This document shows, piece after piece, positions 1 through 8,326 of a DNA stretch of 43,715 nucleotides. This DNA is from Micromonospora sp. CPCC 205371 (GTDB taxonomy: Bacteria; Actinomycetota; Actinomycetes; Mycobacteriales; Micromonosporaceae): positions 17,271 through 60,985 of the forward strand of contig NZ_JAIBNX010000023.1 of assembly GCF_026130045.1 (NCBI RefSeq). The letters run 5' to 3'. The translations under genes were made by a program, and so were the position numbers. Position 1 is the first letter of the stretch; every line of letters starts with the position of its first letter. The notes beneath the pieces are model-generated. The model did not search any database. It had not been told where the DNA came from and saw nothing but the letters and a program-made list of their open reading frames with translations.

Positions 1-1
1 C

Positions 2-307
2 GGCCTGGTCCGGGAGCTGGGCGTGCTGCCCACCATGGAGGCCGTGCGACGGTGCCCGCTGCTGCCCGCGCAGCTGGGGGCCGGCGTGGCGCCGGCGATG
101 GCGGCCAAGGGTCGCATCCAGCCCGGTGCCGACGCCGACATCGTGCTCTTCGACCCGGACACCATCGCCGACCGGGCCACGTTCACCGAGATCCGGCCGT
201 CGACCGGGATCGCGCACGTGCTCGTCAACGGCGAGTTCGTGGTGCACGACCACCAGCTCGTGCCCGACGCCCTGCCCGGCCGGCCGGTCCGCGGCCGGCG
301 CGCCTGA
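2..307 (+). CDS. Amidohydrolase, N-acyl-D-amino-acid deacylase-like, C-terminal fragment
   Basis: The gene enters from the left edge, so only about 101 C-terminal residues are present; the frame is open from base 2. The visible part is the end of the barrel and the small beta-sandwich that closes D-aminoacylase/dihydroorotase-like amidohydrolases: a GADADIVLFDP motif, then DRATF, then a GIAHVLVNGEFVV strand. The tail PGRPVRGRR is typical of N-acyl-D-amino-acid deacylases, which hydrolyse N-acyl-D-amino acids in the cytosol. The catalytic metal ligands lie outside the window, so substrate is inferred from the C-terminal pattern only. The stop overlaps the ribosome binding site of the following aminotransferase, so the two are probably co-translated. 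Confidence 0.75.
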   Translation, partial: GLVRELGVLPTMEAVRRCPLLPAQLGAGVAPAMAAKGRIQPGADADIVLFDPDTIADRATFTEIRPSTGIAHVLVNGEFVVHDHQLVPDALPGRPVRGRRA

Positions 308-312
308 AGGAG
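307..312 (+). promoter_or_regulatory. Ribosome binding site fixing a TTG start
   Basis: AAGGAG lies six bases upstream of a TTG at 319 and shares a base with the stop codon of the preceding amidohydrolase. The aminotransferase frame stays open far upstream, but the protein there overlaps the amidohydrolase in another frame and is unlike the family. This site therefore decides the start. Confidence 0.7.
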
Positions 313-318
313 ACCCGC

Positions 319-1626
319 TTGCCGCCGCTCTACGAACGCGACCTCGCCGCCGTTGCGAGCGTGCTGCACCTGCGGTTCTACCCCTTGGCGACGACCAGCG
401 GCTCGGGCGCGTGGCTGGTGGAGGAGGGCGGGCGGCGGCTGCTCGACCTCACCGCCGCCTTCGGCGCCGCCGGCCTCGGGTACGCCCACCCGGCCGTCGT
501 CGAGGCGGTGCGCCGGGCCGCGGGCGAGATGGCCGGTGTATCCGCGCTGTTCGGTGCCACGCCCGAGGTGGTGGGGTTCGCGGAGGAGCTGCTCGCGCTG
601 CTGCCCGGTGGCACCGACCGCAGGGTCTACATAGGACATGCGGGCACCGACGCCAACACCGCCGCGATCCGTGCGGCGCGCGCGGGCACGGGCCGGCCTC
701 GGGTACTGACGTTCGGCGGCTCCTATCACGGTGGGCTGGGCGAGTCGCAGGGCGTATCCGGCGTGTACGTGGCCGGTGGCCTGCGCCCCGAGCCTGGCCT
801 GGCGCAGGTGCCGTACCCCCACCCGTACCGCCCGCACACCGATGCGTCCGACCTGTTGGGGGACGTCCTGGACCGGGTCGACGCCGAGCTTTCGGCCGGC
901 GACGTGGCGATGGTGATCGTCGAGCCGGTGACCAACGACGGCGGCGTCATCGTGCCACCGGACGGGTTCCTCAAGGGACTGCGGGAGCGGTGCGACCGGT
1001 ACGGCACGCTGCTGTGCGCCGACGAGGTCAAGGTGGGGTTGGGCCGCACCGGCACCCTGCACGCCTTCGAGCGCGAGGGCGTGGTGCCGGACGTGCTCAC
1101 GCTCGGCAAGACCCTCGGTGGCGGCCTGCCGCTGTCGGCCGCCGTGCTGCCCGCCGAGGTCGACGCGGCCGCCGAGGGCGCAATCCTGCTCACCACCATC
1201 GGCAACGCGGTCTGCGCCGCCGCCGGCCGGGCCGTACTGTCGACGATCACCACCGAGCGGCTGTGGACCCGGGCCGCGGTGCTCGGCGACCGGTTCCTGA
1301 CCGGCCTGCGCGCCTTGGCCGGCAAGCACCCGCTCATCGGCGACGTACGCGGGCGCGGCCTGACGATCGGGGTCGAGCTGGTGCGTGACCGGACGACCAG
1401 GGAGCCGGCCAAGCTGGAGACCGCGCTGACGGTCTACCGGGCGTTCGAGCTCGGCGTCCTGACCGACTACGTCGGCACCGACAGCAACGTCATCGAGCTG
1501 ACGCCGCCGCTGATCCTCACCGAGGAAGAGGTCGACCTGGCGGTCGAGGTGCTCGACGCGGCGTTGACCGACGTCGAGGCCGGCAAGGTCCCCGAGTCCG
1601 CGATCGAGCCGTACAAGGGCTGGTAA
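319..1626 (+). CDS. Class III PLP-dependent aminotransferase
   Basis: The product is 435 residues, the usual size of the ornithine/4-aminobutyrate aminotransferase family, which moves an amino group between an omega-amino donor and a keto acid. The start is TTG at 319, chosen from the AAGGAG upstream. Family marks in order are: the substrate-entry segment DLTAAFGAAGLGYAHP; a GSYHGG turn; EPVTNDGGVIVPP; the cofactor aspartate in CADEVKVGLGRTG (often DEVQTG in relatives); and the PLP lysine Lys264 in LGKTLGGGLPL. The C-terminal domain has the GDVRGRGLTIGVEL strand. It sits directly behind the D-aminoacylase-like gene and is convergent, eight bases apart, with the PPOX-fold gene. The substrate cannot be read from the sequence; an amino acid or amine released by the neighbouring hydrolases is an inference. 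Confidence 0.93.
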   Translation: MPPLYERDLAAVASVLHLRFYPLATTSGSGAWLVEEGGRRLLDLTAAFGAAGLGYAHPAVVEAVRRAAGEMAGVSALFGATPEVVGFAEELLALLPGGTDRRVYIGHAGTDANTAAIRAARAGTGRPRVLTFGGSYHGGLGESQGVSGVYVAGGLRPEPGLAQVPYPHPYRPHTDASDLLGDVLDRVDAELSAGDVAMVIVEPVTNDGGVIVPPDGFLKGLRERCDRYGTLLCADEVKVGLGRTGTLHAFEREGVVPDVLTLGKTLGGGLPLSAAVLPAEVDAAAEGAILLTTIGNAVCAAAGRAVLSTITTERLWTRAAVLGDRFLTGLRALAGKHPLIGDVRGRGLTIGVELVRDRTTREPAKLETALTVYRAFELGVLTDYVGTDSNVIELTPPLILTEEEVDLAVEVLDAALTDVEAGKVPESAIEPYKGW

Positions 1627-1634
1627 CTCCTGCG

Positions 1635-2267
1635 CTAGAGTTTGCGGCCCTCGTGGGACACGCGGGCGCGGTCGGCCTCCGTCGGGGCGCCACCGAACGG
1701 GGTCAGGCCGGGGAGACCGTCGATGCTGTGGCCGTTGTTGACGTCGCAGTAGTCGCGGATGGCGTCCGGGCCGCGCTGGTCGAGCCACGCCTCGGCGGTG
1801 CGGTAGAGCTGCCGGCGATCCTCCTGGTACGCCATCAGCGGCACCGCGAAACCGCACGAGTCGGAGATCCGGGTGGCCTCGACGCGGATGACGCTGCGCA
1901 CCGTTGGCCGTGCCTCGTCGGGCAGGTCGAAGCGGGCCAGCAGGTCGTCGAAGCGGGGGTCGGCCATCTCGACCGGCTCGCCGCGCCCGTGCACCCGGAT
2001 GATCGTCGGCGGACCCTCGAAGGAGCAGAACATCATGACGATGCGGCCGTTCTCCTTCAGGTGCGACACGGTCTCGATGCCGCTGCCGAACAGGTCCACA
2101 TAGGCCAGTTCGCGCGGGCCGAGCACGGTGAAGGTGCCGCGGCCGCCCTTGGGGGAGAGGTTCAGGTGACCGCCGTCGCCGCTGGGCGCGGTGGCCACGA
2201 AGAACATCGGCTGGCGCAGCAGCCACTCGCGCAGGCGGTCGTCGATTTCGGGCAGGACGGTTGCCAT
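1635..2267 (-). CDS. Pyridoxamine 5'-phosphate oxidase-fold protein (FMN split barrel)
   Basis: This 210-residue protein starts at ATG 2267, behind AAGGGA spaced seven bases. The longer open frame upstream overlaps the paiB-like gene and is not family-like. The N-terminal half reads as a PNPOx-like split barrel: a MFFVATAP strand, HLNLSPKGG, then LAYVDLFGSG and a VMMFCSFEGPP strand followed by IRVHGRGE, the usual FMN-contacting order in this family. The C-terminal half (AWLDQRGPDAIRDYCDVNN) is the extension seen in larger actinobacterial members of unknown function. It is not necessarily a vitamin B6 enzyme; many relatives bind FMN, haem or F420. It is the last gene of a leftward set (amidohydrolase, PaiB-like, this gene) with four bases between stop and start. 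Confidence 0.85.
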   Translation of the reverse strand: MATVLPEIDDRLREWLLRQPMFFVATAPSGDGGHLNLSPKGGRGTFTVLGPRELAYVDLFGSGIETVSHLKENGRIVMMFCSFEGPPTIIRVHGRGEPVEMADPRFDDLLARFDLPDEARPTVRSVIRVEATRISDSCGFAVPLMAYQEDRRQLYRTAEAWLDQRGPDAIRDYCDVNNGHSIDGLPGLTPFGGAPTEADRARVSHEGRKL

Positions 2268-2271
2268 GGTG

Positions 2272-2892
2272 CTATCCCTTCGGCGGTGCCGCCTGCTGGC
2301 GGCGCATCGCCTCGGCCAGTGCCGGGTTGGCGTGCGCCGGGTCATGGTCGAGGGCGGCGACGACGCTGGCGACATCGGCAGCGGGTTTGTCCTGACTCAG
2401 TTTAGCCTTGCCGACCACGCGGTCCGGCCGCAGGCGGAACGCCACCGCGCCGCCGGCGATCCGGTGGGCGTACCCGGAGACGCTGTCGAGCCGCCACGGC
2501 ACCGTGCGATGGCGCTCGAAGTGTTCGACGGTGCGGTCCAGGACGCGGTACGTCTCGTCGGCGTCGAGCACCTCCGGGCGCCCGTACAGGTGGGCGACGA
2601 CGAAGTTCCACGTGGGCACGTACGGGCCGCCGGTGTACCAGCTGGGGGAGATGTACCCGTGCGGGCCCTGCACGACGAGCGCCACCTCGTGCCGCCCCAG
2701 CTCGTGCAGGTCGGCGTCGGCACGGGCCAGGTGGCCGAGCACCATGAGAGAGTCGGCGTCGGGCACCACGGGCAGGTGCGAGACGGCCAGCCCGCCGGGC
2801 GTGCCGGTGACCAGGGTCGCCCAGCCGTGATCGCGTATGAGCGCGTGGACTTCGGCCTCGTCGGTGATGGCGTGCCGCTTCTGCTCCAGCAT
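2272..2892 (-). CDS. PaiB-type FMN-binding protein
   Basis: The 206-residue product matches the PaiB family (FMN-binding split barrel, annotated as negative transcriptional regulators after Bacillus PaiB, which affects sporulation and protease genes). Visible marks are the N-terminal MLEQKRH segment, GWATLVTGTPGGLAVSHLPV, the signature VVQGPHGYISPSWY followed by VPTWNFVVAHLYG, and the terminal KAKLSQDKP. The start is ATG 2892, seven bases after the stop of the amidohydrolase gene. There is no good ribosome binding site, which fits translational coupling. A regulator function is only a family label: no helix-turn-helix is visible, and an enzymatic or flavin-storage role is equally possible. 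The classical partner acetyltransferase PaiA is not in the window. Confidence 0.88.
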   Translation of the reverse strand: MLEQKRHAITDEAEVHALIRDHGWATLVTGTPGGLAVSHLPVVPDADSLMVLGHLARADADLHELGRHEVALVVQGPHGYISPSWYTGGPYVPTWNFVVAHLYGRPEVLDADETYRVLDRTVEHFERHRTVPWRLDSVSGYAHRIAGGAVAFRLRPDRVVGKAKLSQDKPAADVASVVAALDHDPAHANPALAEAMRRQQAAPPKG

Positions 2893-2899
2893 GTGACGG

Positions 2900-4511
2900 C
2901 TAGCCCAGCGAGCCGTAGACGACGTTGCCGCCGACAACCGTGCCGACCACCTCGATCTTCGCGATCCGGCCGGGGTCGACGCGGCGGGGGTCGTCGGAAA
3001 GTACCGTGAAATCAGCGTGTTTGCCGGCGGTGACCGACCCGAAGTCGCGCTCGCGGTGCGCGGCGTATGCCGCGCCGCTGGTGTAGGACGCGAGCGCCTC
3101 CTCGACGGTGAGCGCCTCGCGCGGGCCGGTGACGGTGCCCCGCAGCGACGTGCGCTCGACCATGAACTGCACGCCCACCAGCGGGGAGCCGGCGCCCAGC
3201 GGGCGGTCCGAGCCACCCGCTATGCCGATGCCACGGTCCACAAAGGATCGCCCACGGTACTGCCAGTGCATGCGCTCCGGGCCGAGGACGGTGGCGTAGT
3301 CCTCGCCGTTGTCGACGAGGAAGCACGGCTGGATGGACGCGATGACGCCGAGCGCGGCGATGCGGTCGAGCTGATCCTCGCGGGTGATGCCGCAGTGCTC
3401 GATCCGGTGCCGGGAATCCGGTCGGGGGTGGGCGCGCTGGGCGGCCTCGATGGCGTCGAGTGCGAGGTCGATCGCCCGGTCACCGATGGCGTGTATGCCG
3501 ACCTGCCAGCCGGCGGCGTGCGCGGAAAGGACGGTGGCGGCGATCTCCTCGGGTGGCTGCGCCAGCACGCCCACGTTGTCGGTGCCGACGAACGGCTCGG
3601 TGAGCGCCGCGGTGCGTACCATCACGCCGCCGTCGGTGAAGATCTTGATCGCGCCGAGGCCGAGGTGGTCGTCGCCGAAGCCGGAGCGCAGGCCGAGGTC
3701 GATGCCGCGGCGGATCGGGTCGTCGCGGTGGGCCGATACCGGGTGCAGCGCGTCGGCCGAGACCATGAGCTGCACCCGGATCGGCAGCCGCCCGGCCGCG
3801 CGAGCGGCCTGGTACGCGGCGACCTCGACCGCGCTGAACCCGATTTCCAGCGCGCCGACGCCGGCCTCGACGGCGGCGGTGATGCCCTGGGATACGCAGG
3901 TCTGGGCCGCGTATCCCAGGGCGTCCACCAGTTCCACGGTGGACAGTGGCAGCCGGGGCCGGCGGGCGGGCCCGGGGGGCCGGCCCGACAGCAATCCGGG
4001 CGTCTGTCCCTCCGGCGGCGTCACGCTCGACGCCGTCGAGGTCTGGGTGGTCGGTGGGGAAGCCGGCGAGCACGGCGGAGCTGACCACGGCGGCGTGCCC
4101 GGAGATGTGGTCGACGATGACGCGGCGCCCACCGCCGGCCCGGTCCAGTTCGGCCCGGTTCAGGTGGCGTCCCAGCCGGCGCTGGTCGTAGCCGAGCACG
4201 TCCACCCAGGCGGCCTGGTCCAAGGCCGCGGCCGCCGACGCGATCAGATCCAGGACGCCGGAAGCGGTGGTCGCGGCCGAGACGTCGATCGCGCGGTGGG
4301 CGAAGCCCTCGGCCGCCAGGTGCGTGTGCGAGTCGACGAAGCCGGGCAGCAGGGTGAGGCCGCGCAGGCCGACGGTCTGCCGGGCCGGCAGGCCGGCTAT
4401 CTGCTCGTCGACTCCGACGATCCGGCCAGCCCAGACGCCCACGGCCGAAGCGGCCGGCCGGGCCGGGTCCATCGTCAGGATGTTGGCGTTTTCGATCCGT
4501 AGGTCCAGCAC
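2900..4511 (-). pseudogene. YtcJ-type amidohydrolase, interrupted by a one-base frameshift
   Basis: Two leftward frames join into one YtcJ-like amidohydrolase of about 536 residues. The first starts at GTG 4511 behind GGGAGG and carries the N-terminal sandwich (IENANILTMDP), the metal motif DSHTHLAAEG and HISGHAAVVSS. It runs to about position 4010. The second carries the rest down to 2900: IKIFTDGGVM, HAIGDRAIDLALDAIE, HRIEHCG, GGSDRPL and the closing TAGKHADFTVL. Removing one base near the CCC at 4008-4010 reads ERDAAGGQTPGLLSG across the junction, as expected for the family. The gene therefore carries an extra base, either a real mutation or a sequencing error. All metal and catalytic segments are otherwise present, which favours a recent lesion or an error. 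It heads the leftward set with the PaiB-like and PPOX-fold genes. Confidence 0.85.
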
Positions 4512-4533
4512 CTCGCACCTCCCACGCCGAAGA

Positions 4534-4562
4534 ACTATACGTTACAAGAACAGCGTTGACAG
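4534..4562 (-). promoter_or_regulatory. Candidate promoter for the leftward amidohydrolase set
   Basis: Reading leftward, CTGTCA (4562-4557) and TATAGT (4539-4534) are 17 bases apart, each close to sigma-70-type consensus. A transcript would begin near 4527, just upstream of the GGGAGG and the GTG start at 4511. This is visible spacing and similarity only. Confidence 0.4.
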
Positions 4563-4575
4563 CATGATCTGTATG
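4541..4575 (+). promoter_or_regulatory. Candidate promoter giving a leaderless transporter transcript
   Basis: GTTACA (4541-4546) and CATGAT (4563-4568) are 16 bases apart and predict a transcript start about seven bases on, at the GTG at 4575. No ribosome binding site precedes that GTG, so a leaderless message would fit. A TTGACA at 4556-4561 has no matching -10 and is less likely. The element overlaps the leftward promoter, so both directions share about 35 bases. Confidence 0.28.
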
Positions 4576-5534
4576 TGACATTACTTGAGGTCATGACGGG
4601 AACCCAGGCACCGCAGGTGGCGCGGTCGCCCGCCCGGCTGGCCTGGCGGCGCCTGCGCCGGGACCGGGTGGCGGTCGCCAGCGCCGTGGCGCTCGCCGTC
4701 ATCGTGGCCCTGTCGGCCGGCGCTCCCGTGGTCTGCGCGCTGCTCGGCATCGACACCGAACGCCACATCGAACTGCTCAGCATCGACAACGTCGGCTTCC
4801 CGGAGGGCGCCTTCGGCGGCATGAGCGCCGACCATCCGCTGGGCGTCGAGCCCAAGACCGGCCGCGACCTGCTGGCCCTTCTGCTGTACGGGTCGCGCAC
4901 CTCGCTACTGATCGCGCTCGGCGCCACCGCGCTGTCAGTGGTGCTCGGCGTCGCCTTCGGGCTGTGCGCCGGCTACTTCCGCGGCTGGGTCGACAGCGTG
5001 CTCTCGCGCACCATGGACGCGCTGCTGGCGTTCCCGGTGCTGCTGTTCTCCATCGCGCTGCTGGTCGTGCTCGGCGGCGTGACACCGACCGGGGGAAACG
5101 GCAACGGGCTGCGCATCGCCGTGCTCATCCTCGTCATCGGGTTCTTCGGCTTCCCGTATGTGGGCCGGCTGGTCCGCGGCCAGGTGATCGCGTTGCGGCA
5201 GCGGGAGTTCGTCGAGGCGGCACGCGCCCTCGGCGCCTCCGACCGCCGCATCCTGGGCACCGAGATCCTGCCGAACCTCGTCTCGCCGATCCTCGTGGTC
5301 GCCACCCTCACCATCCCGACGCGCATCCTCGCCGAGGCCGCCCTGTCGTTCCTCGGCGTCGGCATCCAACCGCCGGGCACGTCCTGGGGACAGCTACTGG
5401 GCTCCGCGTCGCACGTCTTCACCGTCACACCGACCTACATGCTCTTTCCCGGCCTGACCGTGGTCGTCACGGTGCTCGCCTTCAACCTGCTCGGCGACGG
5501 CCTACGGGACGCGTTCGATCCGAAAACCAACTGA
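4575..5534 (+). CDS. Peptide/nickel-type ABC transporter permease (DppC-like)
   Basis: This inner-membrane subunit of a peptide-class importer has 319 residues. It begins with the family's cytosolic helix (LAWRRLRRDRVAVASA), then the first membrane span, a periplasmic insert with the DHPLGVEPKTGRDLLALLLYG motif typical of DppC/OppC, and about five further spans. The ATPase-contact loop is EFVEAARALGASDRRILGTEILPN in split form: EFVEAARALG then ASDRRILG. The C-terminal AALSFLGVGIQPPGTSWG is a DppC hallmark. The start is uncertain: GTG 4575 may be leaderless, while ATG 4593 gives MTGTQAPQ but its GAGG is only two bases away. It is the first gene of a five-gene rightward operon. Confidence 0.93.
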   Translation: MTLLEVMTGTQAPQVARSPARLAWRRLRRDRVAVASAVALAVIVALSAGAPVVCALLGIDTERHIELLSIDNVGFPEGAFGGMSADHPLGVEPKTGRDLLALLLYGSRTSLLIALGATALSVVLGVAFGLCAGYFRGWVDSVLSRTMDALLAFPVLLFSIALLVVLGGVTPTGGNGNGLRIAVLILVIGFFGFPYVGRLVRGQVIALRQREFVEAARALGASDRRILGTEILPNLVSPILVVATLTIPTRILAEAALSFLGVGIQPPGTSWGQLLGSASHVFTVTPTYMLFPGLTVVVTVLAFNLLGDGLRDAFDPKTN

Positions 5535-5545
5535 TTGAGGCGCCA

Positions 5546-7309
5546 ATGAGACTTCTGATATCGGCCGGCGCGGTCGTCGCCACGCTGGTGACCGCTGGCT
5601 GTTCGGCTTCGGCGGACAAGGACAACGGTGGCGACGCGGCGGGGTTCGACGCGGCGCGCAAGGGCGTCGTCAACGCCTCGGACGCCACCGGCGGGACGCT
5701 GCGACTCGGCGGCACCTCCGACTGCGACTCGTGGGACCCGGCGGCCACGTACAACGGGTTCTGCTGGAACATGCAGCGGCTGATGACGCGTACCCTGGTC
5801 GCCTCGCCCGGGTACGGCGACCCGGCCCGCACGATGAAGCCCGGCGAGCTGGTGCCCGACCTGGCGACTGCCCTGGGCGAGTCGAACGCGGACAAGACGG
5901 TGTGGACGTACAAGCTGCGCCCCGGGGTGAAGTTCTCCTCCGGCGCGGCCATCACGAGCACCGACATCAAGTACGGCTTCCAGCGGATGTGGGCCACCGA
6001 CGTCATCTCCGGCGGGCCGGCCGGGTACTTCCTGTGCCTGCTGGACACCTGCGACGGCGAGGGGAACCCGGCGTACCAGGGGCCGTACAAGGACAAGACC
6101 GGTGGCCTGGCCCGGATCGAGACGCCGGACCCGCAGACCATCGTGTTCAAGCTGACCAGCTCCTTCGCCGACTTCGACTACCTGATGGCGCTGCCGGCCA
6201 CCGCGCCGGTGCCGAAGGCCGCCGACACCGGCGGCACGTACACCCGCAAGGTGACCGCGTCCGGCCCGTTCGTGATGAGCGAGTACACGCCCGGGCAGGG
6301 CGTCACCTGGACCCGTAATCCACATTGGAGCCAGGACACCGACGAGGTGCGCAGGCCCAAGGTGGACAAGGTCACGCTGACCCTGCTGAGCAACCCGGAC
6401 GACCTCGACGCCCGGCTCAAGAACGGTTCGCTGGACCTGTCGGCCGGCGGCGGCGTGCAGCCGACGTTCCAGTCCGAGATCCTCAATACCGCGAGCCTGA
6501 AAGCCAACGCCGACAACCCGGTCAGCGGCTTCGTCGGGCTGTTCGCCATCTTCCCGACCGCGCCCTCGCTCGACAACGTGCACTGCCGGCGAGCCATCGC
6601 GTACGCCCTGGACAAGCGGGACCTGCTGGTGCAGTCGGGCGGGAGCTTCGGTGGCGATTTCGCGGCCACCCTGCTGCCGCCGGCGGTCCCCGGCCATGAC
6701 ACCAAGGCCAACGCGTACCCGTCCGGCGCCGACTGGACCGGCGACCTCGACAAGGCCAAGCATGAGCTGGTGGAGTGCGGCAAGCCGGACGGTTTCGACA
6801 CCGTGATGGCGTACACGAACTCCGGCTCCGACCCGCAGATCTTCGCCAGCGTGCAGGCCGCCCTCAAGCGGGTCGGCATCACGGTGACCGGCAAGCAGCA
6901 GGACGAGAGCGTCTACTACGGCAGCTACATCGGCGCGCCGGCCAACGTCAAGCAGCAGCAGCTCGGCATCGCCGCGATCGGCTGGGCGCCGGACTACCCC
7001 AGCGGCAATGGCTTCCTGAGTCTGCTCGTCGACGGTGCCCGCATCCAGGACGAGGGCACCACCAACTACGTCAGCGTCAACGACGACGTCCTCAATGGAC
7101 TCATCAAGCGCGCCACCACCGCTCCGCTGGTCGAACAGGCGGGGATCTTCCAGGAGCTCGACAAGCAGACGATGGAACGGGCCATCTACATCCCGTACTT
7201 CTACCAAAAGTTCCTGCTGTACCGGAACCCACGCCTGACCAACGTCGACCTGCGCGCCGATCTCGGCTCGTACGACCTGGTCAACCTCGGGGTCAGTGAC
7301 GGCAAGTAG
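5546..7309 (+). CDS. ABC transporter substrate-binding lipoprotein, SBP_bac_5 family
   Basis: The product has 587 residues and starts at ATG 5546 with GAGG five bases upstream. The N-terminus is a lipoprotein signal with lipobox VTAGC (Cys19), so the mature protein is anchored outside the membrane. The body is the family 5 (DppA/OppA) fold: GGTLRLGGTSDCDSWDP, then a VWTYKLRPGVKFSSGAAI segment, and YGFQRMWATD. A cysteine pair (CLLDTCDGEGN) sits in an insert common in actinobacterial members. The C-terminal lobe includes RRAIAYALDKRDLL. Unusually it lies between the two permease genes rather than ahead of them. The ligand is unknown; a peptide, or an N-acyl or D-amino-acid-containing compound, is inferred from the surrounding hydrolases. 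Confidence 0.93.
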   Translation: MRLLISAGAVVATLVTAGCSASADKDNGGDAAGFDAARKGVVNASDATGGTLRLGGTSDCDSWDPAATYNGFCWNMQRLMTRTLVASPGYGDPARTMKPGELVPDLATALGESNADKTVWTYKLRPGVKFSSGAAITSTDIKYGFQRMWATDVISGGPAGYFLCLLDTCDGEGNPAYQGPYKDKTGGLARIETPDPQTIVFKLTSSFADFDYLMALPATAPVPKAADTGGTYTRKVTASGPFVMSEYTPGQGVTWTRNPHWSQDTDEVRRPKVDKVTLTLLSNPDDLDARLKNGSLDLSAGGGVQPTFQSEILNTASLKANADNPVSGFVGLFAIFPTAPSLDNVHCRRAIAYALDKRDLLVQSGGSFGGDFAATLLPPAVPGHDTKANAYPSGADWTGDLDKAKHELVECGKPDGFDTVMAYTNSGSDPQIFASVQAALKRVGITVTGKQQDESVYYGSYIGAPANVKQQQLGIAAIGWAPDYPSGNGFLSLLVDGARIQDEGTTNYVSVNDDVLNGLIKRATTAPLVEQAGIFQELDKQTMERAIYIPYFYQKFLLYRNPRLTNVDLRADLGSYDLVNLGVSDGK

Positions 7310-8326
7310 ATGCTCCGGTACCTGCTCGGGCGGATCGCGGGCGCGCTGACGGTGGTGGTGGTCGTCAGCGTGGTGACCTTCGCGATCTTCCAGCTCGCAC
7401 CTCGGCTCACCGGTGCCAACATGGCGTTCTACTACACCGGCAAGAGCACCAGCGAGGCACAGGCCGCGGCGGTCGCGCAGAAGTTCGGCTTCGACAAGCC
7501 GCTGCCCGAGCAGTACTGGACGTTCATGTCCGGCATCGTCGCCGGGCGCGACCTCAGCGATGGCGTCACCGAGGTCCGCTGCCCGGCGCCCTGCCTGGGC
7601 TACTCGTTCCGGCAGAACAGGCCGGTACTGGAGATGATCGGCGAGGCGTTCCCGGTGACTCTCGGGCTGACGCTCGGCGCGGCGGTGCTGTGGCTGCTGT
7701 TCGGGGTGGCTGCCGGAGTGCTGTCGGCGGTACGCCGCGGCTCGGTCTTCGACCGGCTCGCCACCGCGGTCGCGCTGATCGGGGTCTCGGTGCCGGAGTT
7801 CTTCACCGGGATGCTGCTCATCTACCTGCTCACCTCCGGCCCCGCCTGGCTGCGGCTGTACCCCGACGGCATCAACTACGTGCCGCTCACCGAGGACCCG
7901 GTCGGCTGGTTCGCCGCCATGGTGCCGCCGTGGACCTGCCTGGCGCTGCTGTTCGCGGCCCTGTACGCCCGGCTCACCCGCGCCACCATGCTGGAGACGC
8001 TCAGCGAGGACTACGTGCGCACCGCGTGGGCCAAGGGCCTACCGCCGCGCACCGTCGTGGGCAGGCACGGGCTGCGAGCGGTACTGCCGCCGATCGTCAC
8101 GCTCGTCGGCCTGGACGTCGGCGCGCTGCTCGGCGGCGTGGTGCTCGTCGAGACGCTCTTCAGCTTCCCGGGGCTGGGACGGCTGGCGTACCGGGCCATC
8201 ACCTCACAGGACCTGCCAGTGATCATGGGGGTGACCATCGTCGGCGCCCTGCTCATCGTGTGCGCGAACCTGATCGTCGACCTGCTCTACGGTGTTCTCG
8301 ACCCGAGGGTGCGCAATGCCCGTTGA
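7310..8326 (+). CDS. Peptide/nickel-type ABC transporter permease (DppB-like)
   Basis: This 338-residue permease begins with ATG immediately after the TAG of the binding-protein gene, so translation is probably coupled. It has the DppB pattern: an N-terminal span (RYLLGRIAGALTVVVVVSVV), a large external loop holding KFGFDKPLPEQYW, then about five spans. The ATPase-docking loop EDYVRTAWAKGLPPRTVVG is followed by the conserved LRAVLPPIVTLVGLDVG and ETLFSFPGLGRL. An external CPAPC motif in the first loop could be a disulfide, as in other actinobacterial DppB relatives. It pairs with the DppC-like permease to form the channel. Its last 11 bases overlap the next gene. Confidence 0.94.
   Translation: MLRYLLGRIAGALTVVVVVSVVTFAIFQLAPRLTGANMAFYYTGKSTSEAQAAAVAQKFGFDKPLPEQYWTFMSGIVAGRDLSDGVTEVRCPAPCLGYSFRQNRPVLEMIGEAFPVTLGLTLGAAVLWLLFGVAAGVLSAVRRGSVFDRLATAVALIGVSVPEFFTGMLLIYLLTSGPAWLRLYPDGINYVPLTEDPVGWFAAMVPPWTCLALLFAALYARLTRATMLETLSEDYVRTAWAKGLPPRTVVGRHGLRAVLPPIVTLVGLDVGALLGGVVLVETLFSFPGLGRLAYRAITSQDLPVIMGVTIVGALLIVCANLIVDLLYGVLDPRVRNAR

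Noticed and set aside
5435-7207. 590-codon open frame opposite the substrate-binding protein
   Set aside because: It mirrors a well-supported lipoprotein gene, has no recognisable motif, and reflects the high third-position GC of the true gene.
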